From Tsuneonella flava (lineage in GTDB: Bacteria; Pseudomonadota; Alphaproteobacteria; Sphingomonadales; Sphingomonadaceae): 64,000 bases of DNA. Location: assembly GCF_002870965.1 (NCBI RefSeq), contig NZ_PHSO01000004.1, forward strand, positions 310,001 to 374,000. The letters run 5' to 3'. The translations under genes were made by a program, and so were the position numbers. Of this stretch, positions 52,043-61,571 are shown one piece after another; within the stretch, counting starts at the first letter, position 1; each line of letters starts with the position of its first letter. The notes under the pieces were generated by a model. The model made no database searches, was not told where the DNA came from, and was given only the letters and a program-made list of their open reading frames with translations.

Positions 52043-54709
52043 TCAGGTCGCGGGCGTTGCCCCGGCCAATATGCGACGCACTGCGGTCAGCGCCTCTTCT
52101 GCTTTGCTGCCATCGGGGCCGCCGCCCTGCGCCATATCCGGTCGGCCTCCGCCACCTTTGCCGCCAAGTGCTTCCACACCGGCACGCACCAGATCGACGG
52201 CACTGAACCGGTCGGTCAGATCATCGGTGACGGCAACCGCGAATGCAGCCTTCCCGTCGTTGATCGCACAGATCGCCGCAACGCCGGATCCCATGCGTTT
52301 CTTCGCTTCATCGAGCAGTCCGCGCAGCTCTTTGGCTTCCAGTCCATCGATCGCCTGACCGCTGAACTTCACTCCACCGACATCTTCATCGACCGGGCCA
52401 GCGCTCGATCCCCCGCCGCCAAGGGCCAGCTCCTTTTTGGCATCGGCAAGTTCCCGTTCGAGCTGTTTCCGCTCAGAAACCAACGCTGCAACGCGATCGG
52501 CCACTTCGTCCACGGATGTTTTGAGCGCCCCGGCAACTGACTTCAAGGCATCCTCGCGCCCGACCAGCCACTGCCGGGCGGCTTCACCGGTCAACGCTTC
52601 GATCCGGCGCACACCAGAACTAACCGCCGTTTCGGAGACAATGCGAAACAGCCCGATATCTCCGGTGGCGCGAACATGAGTGCCACCACAAAGCTCTACC
52701 GAGTAATTGCGCCCTTCGGAATCATTGCGCCCCATCGAAAGGACGCGCACTTCGTCGCCGTATTTCTCTCCAAACAGAGCCATCGCCCCTGCGGCGATTG
52801 CGTCATCCGGCGTCATCAATCGGGTGACCACCGGATCGTTAGCGCGAATTTCAGCGTTCACCTCTGCCTCAATCGCTGCGATGTCTTCATCGCTTAACGC
52901 CTTGGGATGCGAGAAATCGAACCGCAGGCGATCTTCTGCCACCAGCGATCCCTTCTGGGTCACATGGTCGCCAAGCCGATTGCGGAGCGCAGCATGGACC
53001 AGATGGGTCGCAGAGTGATTGGCCCGGATACGGTCTCGCCGCTCAACATTGACCGACAAACGCACCGTATCGCCGACCTTAATCGAGCCGGCTTCGACCT
53101 TGCCTTCATGGGCATGGAGGCGGCCAAGCGGCTTGATGGTATCGCTTACCGCAATCATCAGCCCTTCCGGTGTGGAAATCGACCCGGCATCACCCGCCTG
53201 ACCGCCGCTCTCACCATAGAACGGGGTCTGATTGACGAGCACTATCACTGAATCGCCCGCATCGGCGCTTGTTACTTCGGCACCGTCCTTAACTAGCGCG
53301 ACGACACACCCTTCGCCTTCGGTAGAGGAGTACCCGGTGAATTCGGTGCTGCCTTCACGATCGGCAATATCGAACCAGATCTCGCTGTCGGCAGCCTGCC
53401 CGCTACCCTTCCATGCCGCCCGCGCCGCAGCTTTCTGCCGCGCCATCGCCGCATCGAACCCTTCGCGATCGACTGCAATCCCACGACTGCGGAGCGCATC
53501 TTCAGTCAGATCGTAAGGGAAACCATATGTATCGTAGAGCTTGAACGCAGTTTCTCCATCGAGACTATCGCCTTCGCTCATTCCGCCGGCCGCGTCGTCC
53601 AGAAGACCAAGACCCTTTTCCAAAGTGCGGCGGAACTGGGTCTCCTCACGCTCCAGCGTTTCTTCGATCAGCGGCTGAGCACGCCCGAGTTCAGGATAAG
53701 CCTGCCCCATCTCGGTCACCAGTGCAGGAACCAGACGATGCATCAATGGCTCTTTCGCTCCCAGCAGATGGGCATGGCGCATCGCCCGGCGCATGATCCG
53801 CCGCAACACATATCCACGCCCTTCATTAGACGGCAGAACTCCGTCGGCCAGCAGAAAGCTGGTAGAGCGCAAGTGATCCGCGATAACGCGATGGCTGGCA
53901 GTTTGCTCGCCTTCCGCCTTCACGCCGGTCAGGCTTTCACTCGCACCAATCAGTTGCTTGAACGTATCGATATCGTAGTTGTCGTGAACACCCTGCAAGA
54001 CGGCCGCAATCCGTTCCAGTCCCATGCCGGTGTCGATGCTGGGCTTAGGCAAGTCGGAGACGATTTCACCGCCCGCCTGTTCATATTGCATGAACACCAG
54101 ATTCCAGATTTCGACAAAACGGTCGCCGTCTTCATCGGGGCTGCCGGGAGGGCCGCCGAAGATATGGTCGCCGTGATCGTAGAACACCTCGGAACACGGA
54201 CCACATGGGCCATCGTCGCCCATTGCCCAGAAATTGTCCTTCGTAGGAATGCGGATAATCCGCTCTTCCGGAAGGCCGCTGATCTTGCGCCACAGGTCGA
54301 ACGCCTCGTCATCGGTGTGATAAACCGTGGCGGTCAGCTTTTCGGCCGGAATACCCCATTCTTTGGTCAACAAAGTCCAGGCATGGGTAATCGCCTGTTC
54401 CTTGAAATAGTCGCCAAAACTGAAATTGCCGAGCATTTCAAAGAACGTATGATGGCGGGCGGTATAGCCCACGTTATCCAGATCGTTGTGTTTCCCACCG
54501 GCGCGCACACACTTCTGGCTGCTGGTCGCAGTCGGTTCAGGCGGCGTTTCCAGCCCGGTGAACACGTTTTTAAACGGCACCATCCCGGCGTTGACGAACA
54601 TCAGCGTCGGATCGTTATAAGGCACCAGCGGTGCGCTCGGCACTTCGCGGTGCCCGGCACCGGTAAAATAATCGAGGAAGCTGCGGCGGATTTCGTTGGT
54701 CGACGTCAT
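52043..54709 (-). CDS. alaS: Alanyl-tRNA synthetase
   Basis: Charges tRNA-Ala; an 888-residue class II synthetase. N-terminal catalytic core has [28 protein letters not shown] and [12 protein letters not shown]. The editing domain has [15 protein letters not shown] (zinc His pair) and [13 protein letters not shown], and the C-terminal oligomerisation domain includes [16 protein letters not shown]. Length is normal. ATG 54709 is the family start; the frame runs further upstream into the methyltransferase gene. Lies between icd and recA, whose linkage to alaS recurs in alphaproteobacteria. Confidence 0.97.
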   Translation of the reverse strand: MTSTNEIRRSFLDYFTGAGHREVPSAPLVPYNDPTLMFVNAGMVPFKNVFTGLETPPEPTATSSQKCVRAGGKHNDLDNVGYTARHHTFFEMLGNFSFGDYFKEQAITHAWTLLTKEWGIPAEKLTATVYHTDDEAFDLWRKISGLPEERIIRIPTKDNFWAMGDDGPCGPCSEVFYDHGDHIFGGPPGSPDEDGDRFVEIWNLVFMQYEQAGGEIVSDLPKPSIDTGMGLERIAAVLQGVHDNYDIDTFKQLIGASESLTGVKAEGEQTASHRVIADHLRSTSFLLADGVLPSNEGRGYVLRRIMRRAMRHAHLLGAKEPLMHRLVPALVTEMGQAYPELGRAQPLIEETLEREETQFRRTLEKGLGLLDDAAGGMSEGDSLDGETAFKLYDTYGFPYDLTEDALRSRGIAVDREGFDAAMARQKAAARAAWKGSGQAADSEIWFDIADREGSTEFTGYSSTEGEGCVVALVKDGAEVTSADAGDSVIVLVNQTPFYGESGGQAGDAGSISTPEGLMIAVSDTIKPLGRLHAHEGKVEAGSIKVGDTVRLSVNVERRDRIRANHSATHLVHAALRNRLGDHVTQKGSLVAEDRLRFDFSHPKALSDEDIAAIEAEVNAEIRANDPVVTRLMTPDDAIAAGAMALFGEKYGDEVRVLSMGRNDSEGRNYSVELCGGTHVRATGDIGLFRIVSETAVSSGVRRIEALTGEAARQWLVGREDALKSVAGALKTSVDEVADRVAALVSERKQLERELADAKKELALGGGGSSAGPVDEDVGGVKFSGQAIDGLEAKELRGLLDEAKKRMGSGVAAICAINDGKAAFAVAVTDDLTDRFSAVDLVRAGVEALGGKGGGGRPDMAQGGGPDGSKAEEALTAVRRILAGATPAT

Positions 54710-54782
54710 GACATGGGCAGTTAGTTGCTGCGCGCGCGCGCCACAAGCGTATTCGCGTGTCTTTTGTGAACGGCAGCAGTGA

Positions 54783-55601
54783 TCAGTGCGTCGCTGAAAC
54801 GATCCATGCAGCACCGGGGAATGCCACAACCTTGCCCGACCGATGGTCGCGCAAATATCCCCGCAGCCGCTCGATAAAGGCAGCCTTTTCCGTTTCGCTG
54901 AGTTCCGCAATGATCCGAGCTGCCGGACCAATAGTCGACAGATACTCCAATGCATCTTCCACCGGGTCGTCGCCATAACCGGCGATATAGGCATAATCGA
55001 ACGATTCGAATTCGATTTCGCGCCAACCTGCCGTGCTCAGGATTGCATAGACACGATCTTTATCGGCAAAAGCAAATGGACCCGGTCCACCGGAGGGTGG
55101 CGGCTGCTTCCCCCCCGGTTGCAACGAGGCGATTCCGCTCGCCCACGGATTTTCGGCGGGTGAGCGAAAGCAGGAGAAAAATAGCCCGGCATCATCTGCC
55201 GATATGGCATGAAGGTGAGTGAAGGCGGCCACCGGATCGGGGAAAAACATCACCCCGTGGCGGGATATGAGACGATCGGGTCGGAAGCTGTCTTTACACC
55301 ATACCGCGGCATCGCCGTGCTCAAAGGTAACGTTGCCCAGATGCGCGCCGCGTTCGCGAGCAACCGAGAGCAAATCTTCGCTAATATCGATCCCGATCAC
55401 CTGCGACTGCGGATGTCCGCGCGCAATGGCGAGGGACAGTTCGCCCGCGCCACATCCGATATCGAGCACATGGGATAATCCATTGCCGCTTGCCCGCCCC
55501 AGAAGGCGTTCGGTCAAACCGGAAAAGCTGCGATCGGTACGCCGCCATTCATTGGCCCATTTGCGACCAACTCCACCCTTCCATTCGGATGCATCTGTCA
55601 T
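54783..55601 (-). CDS. Class I SAM-dependent methyltransferase
   Basis: About 272 residues. The SAM-binding Rossmann motif is [16 protein letters not shown] (about residue 43), with the acidic end of strand two in [11 protein letters not shown] and the post-I motif in FEHGDAAVW. The C-terminal part is longer than in simple methyltransferases and has no recognised substrate motif. The ATG overlaps the peptidase gene stop by four bases (ATGA), so the two are translationally coupled. Target unknown; it resembles small-molecule rather than RNA methylases. Confidence 0.83.
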   Translation of the reverse strand: MTDASEWKGGVGRKWANEWRRTDRSFSGLTERLLGRASGNGLSHVLDIGCGAGELSLAIARGHPQSQVIGIDISEDLLSVARERGAHLGNVTFEHGDAAVWCKDSFRPDRLISRHGVMFFPDPVAAFTHLHAISADDAGLFFSCFRSPAENPWASGIASLQPGGKQPPPSGGPGPFAFADKDRVYAILSTAGWREIEFESFDYAYIAGYGDDPVEDALEYLSTIGPAARIIAELSETEKAAFIERLRGYLRDHRSGKVVAFPGAAWIVSATH

Positions 55602-56869
55602 TGCCTGGCTCCAAATAACAAGTTCGGTTCCGCAGGTGGCTCGGTGAACCAACGCGGACCTTCCTCTGTCATATAAAAACAATCTTCCTGTCGCACACCG
55701 AATCTGCCGGGATAATAAATGCCGGGCTCATTCGAAAAACACATACCGATGTCGAGCTGTGTCGTTTCGCCGTGAACGAGATTGACCGGCTCGTGGCCAT
55801 CCATCCCGATCCCATGCCCTGTTCGATGCGACAGGCCGGGCAATCGATAGCGCGGCCCCAACCCCTTGCTTTCATAGAGCGCCCGCACCGCATCGTCGAC
55901 CGATCCCGCCGGCTGGCCGGGTTGGGCAGCCGCGAATGCTGTGTCCTGTCCTTCACGAACGAGATGCCAGGTGGCCATCGCGGCAGGGTCCGGTTCACCA
56001 AAAAAGACCGTGCGCGAAATATCCGACTGATAATCTTCCACTGTACAGCCACAGTCGAATAGCACTGTGGAACCGGGACGAACGACTTGCGGCTTCCCCG
56101 TTCCGTGGGGATAGGCCGATGCCTCGTCGATCAAAACCATCGAGAATTCGGGCGCCCCGCCCAGCGCGCGGGTGGCGGCATCCATCAGAGCGGAAATCTG
56201 CCGATTGGTCATGCCCGCCCGGATTTGCGGCACAGCCCATTCATAGGCAGCTTTGGTTACATCGGATGCGGCTTGCATCAACGCCATTTCGTTCGCTGTT
56301 TTCCGCATCCGGCAACCCCGCACTACGGCATCGGCGGAAACGATCCGCGCATCCGGCATGGCGTGGGCCAACCCGTCGCTGGCGAAGAAGCGAACAGTTT
56401 CCTCGATTCCGATCCGAGACTTGCCCAGCCCGATTGCCCTGAGCTGGCGGGCAAGTAGTTCAGTTGGGCTCTCGTCTTCCTGCCAGACATGGATATCTGC
56501 ATCGATTTCCAGCGATTCCGCAACCGAAGGTCGTTCGAAAAACGGAGTGACGATAAACGGCATACCCATTGCCGGGATCACAGCCGCCGTCAGGCGTTCA
56601 GATCTCCACCAGCGGACACCGGTGAAATAGACCATGCTCGATCCGGGTTCGAGAACGATCGCAGCGATATCGTTTGCTGCCATCAACCGGCGCGCGCGCT
56701 CAATCCTTGCTGCGCGCTCGTCACGCCCGATGGGTTCGGCATTGCCGGTGATCGGGGCCAGCGCCGATGTGTCGATTTCCATTGCCCGGGCGATGGAGTG
56801 GAACCCAAGACTCGCTGAACCGGCAAGGAAGGCACTTGCCCCCAGCACCTTGCGCCGACTGATCTGCAT
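55598..56869 (-). CDS. Tat-exported M24 family (Xaa-Pro) peptidase
   Basis: 423 residues. It begins with a twin-arginine signal (ISRRKVLGASAFLAGSASLG), so it is exported folded. The N-terminal creatinase-like domain is followed by the M24 pita-bread fold with all five metal ligands visible: two Asp (LFDCGCTVEDYQSDISR), His (GHGIGMDGHE), and two Glu (SNEPGIYYPG and VRQEDCFY). It should remove N-terminal residues before proline, or act as a creatinase-like hydrolase, in the periplasm. ATG 56869 gives the Tat start; an in-frame GTG at 56893 is less likely. Overlaps the methyltransferase gene downstream. Confidence 0.87.
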   Translation of the reverse strand: MQISRRKVLGASAFLAGSASLGFHSIARAMEIDTSALAPITGNAEPIGRDERAARIERARRLMAANDIAAIVLEPGSSMVYFTGVRWWRSERLTAAVIPAMGMPFIVTPFFERPSVAESLEIDADIHVWQEDESPTELLARQLRAIGLGKSRIGIEETVRFFASDGLAHAMPDARIVSADAVVRGCRMRKTANEMALMQAASDVTKAAYEWAVPQIRAGMTNRQISALMDAATRALGGAPEFSMVLIDEASAYPHGTGKPQVVRPGSTVLFDCGCTVEDYQSDISRTVFFGEPDPAAMATWHLVREGQDTAFAAAQPGQPAGSVDDAVRALYESKGLGPRYRLPGLSHRTGHGIGMDGHEPVNLVHGETTQLDIGMCFSNEPGIYYPGRFGVRQEDCFYMTEEGPRWFTEPPAEPNLLFGARQ

Positions 56870-57009
56870 ATTTGCCCCACTACCAAAACTCACAACGCCT
56901 GTTCACAACACATGCACATTTGCAGGTGCGGGTGGAAGGGCCTGTTTTCTGGCAGAAGCGGACTTTCAGCCAGGTCAGTGCAGAACAGTATAACGAGTAC
57001 CTCCAACGA

Positions 57010-57059
57010 AAAACCGGTGCGGGTTCCTCCGGCAAAGGAGAGAACGCTCGCACCGGTTT
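57010..57059 (-). terminator. Terminator of recA
   Basis: On the minus strand AAACCGGTGCG ... GCACCGGTTT brackets an inner hairpin (TCTCCTTTGCCGGAGGA) and is followed by TTCG. It lies about 55 bases after the recA stop. Confidence 0.75.
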
Positions 57060-57114
57060 CCCAGGTATGTCGGGCGCGCGACGGGGGGTGGGGTATGGCG
57101 CGCCCGATTGAGGA

Positions 57115-58185
57115 TCAATCTTCGTCGTCCGCGTCCGGACCCGTCATCATCTCCTCGGCGACAGCGTCGGTCCGGCCACGGATCGCAGCTTCCAACTTGT
57201 CGCAAACTTCCGGATTCTCTTTCAGATACTTTTTCGCGTTTTCACGGCCCTGCCCGATACGGATCGAGTCATAGCTGAACCATGAGCCGGATTTTTCGAC
57301 CAGTCCGGCCTTCACGCCCAGATCGAGGATTTCGCCGATCTTCGAGATGCCTTCGCCATACATGATATCGAATTCGACCTGCTTGAACGGTGGGGCCACC
57401 TTGTTCTTGACCACCTTCACGCGGGTCGCATTGCCGATGATATCGTCCCGATCCTTGATCTGGCCGGTACGGCGAATATCGAGGCGCACAGAGGCGTAGA
57501 ACTTCAGCGCGTTACCGCCGGTAGTCGTTTCCGGGTTACCGTACATCACACCGATCTTCATGCGGAGCTGGTTGATGAAGATCACCATGCATTTCGAACG
57601 GTTGATGGAACCTGTCAGTTTACGCAGGCTCTGGCTCATCAAGCGAGCCTGGAGGCCGACGTGGCTATCCCCCATCTCACCTTCGATTTCAGCCCGCGGG
57701 ACCAGCGCAGCGACCGAATCGACCACCAGCACATCGATCGCATTCGAGCGCACCAGCGTATCGGTGATTTCGAGCGCCTGTTCCCCGGTATCGGGCTGAG
57801 AGACGATCAGTTCATCGATATCGACGCCCAGCTTCTTCGCATAAACCGGATCGAGAGCATGTTCGGCATCGACGAAGGCAGCCGTGCCCCCCGCCTTCTG
57901 CGCCTCTGCAATCACGTGCAGCGCCAGCGTAGTCTTGCCCGAGCTTTCAGGACCATATACTTCGATCACGCGGCCTTTCGGCAGGCCGCCGACGCCCAGT
58001 GCAATATCAAGTCCCAGCGAGCCGGTCGAAATCGTTTCGACCTGCATCGCTTCCTTCTGCCCGAGCTTCATAGCCGAGCCTTTACCAAACGCGCGATCAA
58101 TCTGCGCGAGGGCGGCATCGAGTGCCTTTTGACGGTCCGTATCCACGCCTTTGCCTTCCACAAGTTTCAGGTTCGCTGCAGCCAT
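57115..58185 (-). CDS. recA: Recombinase RecA
   Basis: A 356-residue ATP-dependent strand-exchange protein and LexA co-protease. Walker [10 protein letters not shown] is at residues 78-86, and Walker B is the strand [13 protein letters not shown]-like [13 protein letters not shown] and [30 protein letters not shown] are RecA signatures. The C-terminus is acidic (DADDED). GGAGG lies before the ATG. A LexA box 79 bases upstream indicates SOS control. Confidence 0.98.
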   Translation of the reverse strand: MAAANLKLVEGKGVDTDRQKALDAALAQIDRAFGKGSAMKLGQKEAMQVETISTGSLGLDIALGVGGLPKGRVIEVYGPESSGKTTLALHVIAEAQKAGGTAAFVDAEHALDPVYAKKLGVDIDELIVSQPDTGEQALEITDTLVRSNAIDVLVVDSVAALVPRAEIEGEMGDSHVGLQARLMSQSLRKLTGSINRSKCMVIFINQLRMKIGVMYGNPETTTGGNALKFYASVRLDIRRTGQIKDRDDIIGNATRVKVVKNKVAPPFKQVEFDIMYGEGISKIGEILDLGVKAGLVEKSGSWFSYDSIRIGQGRENAKKYLKENPEVCDKLEAAIRGRTDAVAEEMMTGPDADDED

Positions 58186-58263
58186 GACACATGCCTCCGT
58201 CGTTTGCCTAGGGCCGTAGCCCGCTCATCAACTGTAGGATTATGTATCTGGTTTGTTCCACAA

Positions 58264-58278
58264 GAACAAGAGCGGAAC
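58264..58278 (-). promoter_or_regulatory. LexA (SOS) box upstream of recA
   Basis: On the minus strand the exact GTTC-N7-GTTC operator (spacer CGCTCTT) lies 79 bases before the recA ATG. This is the well-known alphaproteobacterial LexA site at recA. Confidence 0.85.
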
Positions 58279-58327
58279 AAAATTTTTGTAGGAAATAAAT
58301 TATGCCATTATATTCATGTGCTTGCAC

Positions 58328-59929
58328 TCAATTTCGAGCGCGAACGGTCCACTTTCGTTCAACCTGCCCCCCGCCCGGAACGGTGAATTCGTAGATCTGA
58401 CGTCCATTCTTCACCCGCGCCTTCGTGCCGCGCTTCACCGTCCATTCGCCCGCCCCGCCCAGGTCGAGCCGCACTTTCACAGCATCGCGATTGGCATTGG
58501 TGAACACGGCAAGCATCTGACTGGTCTCGCCTTTATTGCCGGCCTTCGATTTGCTGACCGCACATTGCATCCGAATCTGGCCGCTCTCTCCGAGAGAGAA
58601 AGCGACTTCCTCCCCCTTCGTATAGTCGCGCAAGCTGTCTTCTCCGAGAAGCAGAGTGCCCTCCCCCGTAGGTTCAAACACGGTAATCCCGCCCATCGGC
58701 ATCGGCACGCCAAGTCCGTTCTTCTCTTCGTTGTCTGCTTCGACCCGCATTTCCAGCGGCACAGAATCGCCAGTGGCATCGTCGGGCGTACAGTCCCCGC
58801 GATAGATCACATCGGCTTTCACCGAATCCCGCTGCAGGAAAGCAATCTGTTTCATACCCTTCGCAGCAACGGTCACCGGTTCGGGCACGCGATAGAGTTT
58901 CAGATCGCCCAGCTCTTCCTGTTGAGCGACCATCGCCGCACCAGAGGCCAGCTCGGCCTTGGCCCGGCGCATACCTGTCACCATGATCGCGTCTGCTGCC
59001 ATTGCCATCGGCGCTGGCGGCGGAGGGGGTGGCGGCGGAGGGACAGGGTAATCTACAGGCATCCCTTCCGCCGTGCTGCCTAACGGATAGCACATAAGCT
59101 GGAGAGGCTTACCACGCGGCGGATCGGCCAGTTGGCGATAATCGCTTTTCACACTGAGAGTGCCAGCCACCGCCATCAACTCGGCATCGGGGAAAGACTG
59201 ACCATTGTCGTTGAGCAAAGTGAGCCAACTGGTCAGCGCCAGCGTGGCTTTCCCCCCCGCCGCATTGTCGCGCAGCGTAGCAACATAGTGCGCCTGCCAG
59301 TCGAAGCCCCACGCAAGATAGGTCAGCGTAACGGTATATGTTCCGCCCTGCGGCGAGCGCGTATCGATGCTGAAAACCGGATTGGGCGAAAGACCCGTGG
59401 GCACTTTATCGAACGCCAGCTTCTCCGGCAGGCCGGAGCAGCGCACCGCTTCGTATCCGGAGGCAGTTTGCAGTACCAGTCCCCCATCGGCACGGGTGCG
59501 GACAACGGCATCCTGCGACACTTCCTTGCCCGTGGCCGGGTTCGTGCGGGTAATCGTCACCCGGTTGCCCAGAGTACCATCCACCAGCGCGGCGGGGCTA
59601 AGCAGGTCTGCGTTGCGGTTTTTCTCTATCGTCCCGCCGGGCAGACCGGTGACGATCGCGCTGACGGCAACCATCCCTTCCGCCACACCATCGAAACGCA
59701 CAGTCGATTCCCCCGGCGGCAGGGTTACGGTGCGCGTCTCGCTCACCATTGCAAAGCCACGCGGCCAGTTGCGATTCATGGCCTGATCCGCCCCGCGCTG
59801 CGGATCGCGATAGACAGTCACCGCCAGATGCTGCGGCGGCGAAGCTTCCACCGCCGGGCGTGGAGCCTGCGCGACGACTGGCGATGCCGCGAGCGCCATC
59901 GCCAGTGCCGAAGGTATCAGGAAGCGCAT
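58328..59929 (-). CDS. Secreted DUF4139-domain protein (first of a tandem pair)
   Basis: About 533 residues with a signal peptide (MRFLIPSALAMALAASPVVAQ). A beta-rich domain follows, with VTVYRDPQR near the N-terminus, RTNPATGKEVSQDAVVRT, VTLTYLAWGFDWQAHYVATL and the DUF4139-type end RVKNGRQIYEFTVPGGGQVERKWTVR. The middle has a run of nine prolines. Its neighbour shares the layout (VTIYNN; RTNPATGAETRERAKVL; YLTGGLGWSADYVAL), so the two are diverged paralogues. Function unknown. ATG 59929 is chosen over an upstream codon at 59965, which would overlap the neighbour. It ends about 145 bases from the recA start region, same strand. Confidence 0.78.
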   Translation of the reverse strand: MRFLIPSALAMALAASPVVAQAPRPAVEASPPQHLAVTVYRDPQRGADQAMNRNWPRGFAMVSETRTVTLPPGESTVRFDGVAEGMVAVSAIVTGLPGGTIEKNRNADLLSPAALVDGTLGNRVTITRTNPATGKEVSQDAVVRTRADGGLVLQTASGYEAVRCSGLPEKLAFDKVPTGLSPNPVFSIDTRSPQGGTYTVTLTYLAWGFDWQAHYVATLRDNAAGGKATLALTSWLTLLNDNGQSFPDAELMAVAGTLSVKSDYRQLADPPRGKPLQLMCYPLGSTAEGMPVDYPVPPPPPPPPPAPMAMAADAIMVTGMRRAKAELASGAAMVAQQEELGDLKLYRVPEPVTVAAKGMKQIAFLQRDSVKADVIYRGDCTPDDATGDSVPLEMRVEADNEEKNGLGVPMPMGGITVFEPTGEGTLLLGEDSLRDYTKGEEVAFSLGESGQIRMQCAVSKSKAGNKGETSQMLAVFTNANRDAVKVRLDLGGAGEWTVKRGTKARVKNGRQIYEFTVPGGGQVERKWTVRARN

Positions 59930-59948
59930 AGCCACCCGCTCAGCCCCC

Positions 59949-61445
59949 TCAGTATCGCGCCTCATACGTCACGCGCACCACGCGCTTGCCGTTGGCGGGC
60001 ACGGTCACATGATATGTGCGGCGGTCGGCGTTGACCTGCTCCCCCGCGACATCTTCGTTCACCACGCGATAGTCACGGCTCCACAATCCGCGATCCAGCC
60101 CGGACTGAGTCAGATCGACATCGACCGGCACCGATTTGGCATTGGTGAAGGTGTAGCGCATCGTCGTGCGCCAGAAATCGACCGCGCGTTGGCTTTCGAT
60201 CTCCGTTACAGTTTGCCCATTCTTTATCACACGATACCGGCTGGACTTTTCCCATTCGGCGGAGGGTATCTTCTCGCGCTTTTCCACTTCGGCCTGAACC
60301 AGAACGTCGAATGCGTCACCTGTTTTCAGCGTCAGATCGCTGCCCATCGGCGTGTGGCCTATCGTGTTTTCACCGATGAATTGCGGCGTGCCCTGCCGGT
60401 CGCGCTGGTAAAACCGCACCGTCCCGGCGGGCAGAGCATCGCCCAGCCCCTGATCGCGGGAAGAGGAGAACGCGATGGCGCTATCGACGTTGACTGCGGA
60501 ATCCTCGTTACTCAACCAGCCGATTGTGCGGGCATATATCTTACGCGCAGCAACGCCTTGCACATCGAGGAAGCTCACCTGTTTGGTCTGGGCATTGGCA
60601 ATCGTGGTGCGCGCGGACAGCGGATAGAGATAGAAATCGCCAAGCTGTTCGCGGCTGGCAGTCTCAGTGCCCGGACTCATGCGAGTGGTGGCCGGTCGCA
60701 CGGGGCGCGGCCGATAGTTCGACTGTCCCGACCCCGGCGAACCGGCAACCAGCACAGTATCGGCATTGTGAAATGTTGTGCCGGTCTGGTTGGTCAGCGT
60801 GACCCAGCCCTGCATATCGATCGTGCCTTTCCCTTCGTCATACAGCGCGACATAATCGGCTGACCAGCCAAGGCCGCCAGTGAGGTAGCGGATCGATGCC
60901 GGACGGCGCCCACCGCGATTGCTGTCCACTGTGACGGAGAGTGTCGGGCGTGCACGTAAGTTCGGCGGCACCCGGTCGAACACTGCGCGCACAGGCAGGC
61001 CATCGTCGCGCAGCACCTCGATCCGATTCCCGATCTGCACAACTACGCCGCCTGCGGTGCTCAGCACTTTGGCCCGCTCGCGGGTTTCAGCGCCAGTCGC
61101 CGGATTGGTACGGATCAAGGTAATGGTCTGCCCGATAGCCTTTTCCATCAACTTGCCAGGGGTGAGCAGGTCGAAATCGAAATTTTGTTCGATAATCCCC
61201 GCGCCGTCAGCTGCGAAGCTGAGCGTTTCCGGGCGGATACGCGCGGACACATCGGGGAATTCGATCCGGCTGCGCCCTTTGGCGATATCGAGCTGGCGTA
61301 CATCCTGCACCAGCGCCTGATCGTTGTTATAAATCGTCACCGCCAGATCGCCCTGGGCGCTGGGGGCGTCGGGCGTATCCTGCGCCAGCGCGGCCGTAGC
61401 GAGCGCGCCGAACGCAGTGGCCGCAAGGATAGTGGAATAGCGCAT
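59949..61445 (-). CDS. Secreted DUF4139-domain protein (second of a tandem pair)
   Basis: 498 residues from ATG 61445, which follows GGGGGAAG. Signal peptide MRYSTILAATAFGALATAALAQ, then LAVTIYNNDQALVQDVR and IEFPDVSARIRPETLSF, the typical DUF4139/DUF4140 opening (free DLAVTIYNxxxALVxDxR), and RTNPATGAETRERA. The C-terminal half is YLTGGLGWSADYVALYD through GKRVVRVTYEARY. Exported, beta-sandwich-like, probably periplasmic or surface-bound; partners are unknown. Nineteen bases separate its stop from the start of the other paralogue, so the two form an operon. Confidence 0.83.
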   Translation of the reverse strand: MRYSTILAATAFGALATAALAQDTPDAPSAQGDLAVTIYNNDQALVQDVRQLDIAKGRSRIEFPDVSARIRPETLSFAADGAGIIEQNFDFDLLTPGKLMEKAIGQTITLIRTNPATGAETRERAKVLSTAGGVVVQIGNRIEVLRDDGLPVRAVFDRVPPNLRARPTLSVTVDSNRGGRRPASIRYLTGGLGWSADYVALYDEGKGTIDMQGWVTLTNQTGTTFHNADTVLVAGSPGSGQSNYRPRPVRPATTRMSPGTETASREQLGDFYLYPLSARTTIANAQTKQVSFLDVQGVAARKIYARTIGWLSNEDSAVNVDSAIAFSSSRDQGLGDALPAGTVRFYQRDRQGTPQFIGENTIGHTPMGSDLTLKTGDAFDVLVQAEVEKREKIPSAEWEKSSRYRVIKNGQTVTEIESQRAVDFWRTTMRYTFTNAKSVPVDVDLTQSGLDRGLWSRDYRVVNEDVAGEQVNADRRTYHVTVPANGKRVVRVTYEARY

Positions 61446-61571
61446 GTGTCTTCCCCCAAGACTGGTGAATGAGCGGTATCGTTGCCGCAGCGACATTGCG
61501 GCACGGTGAATGTCGGGGTCAACCCGCTTCGGGAATGGCGGCCAGTTTGGAAAACGACCGCAAAGCGCGCC

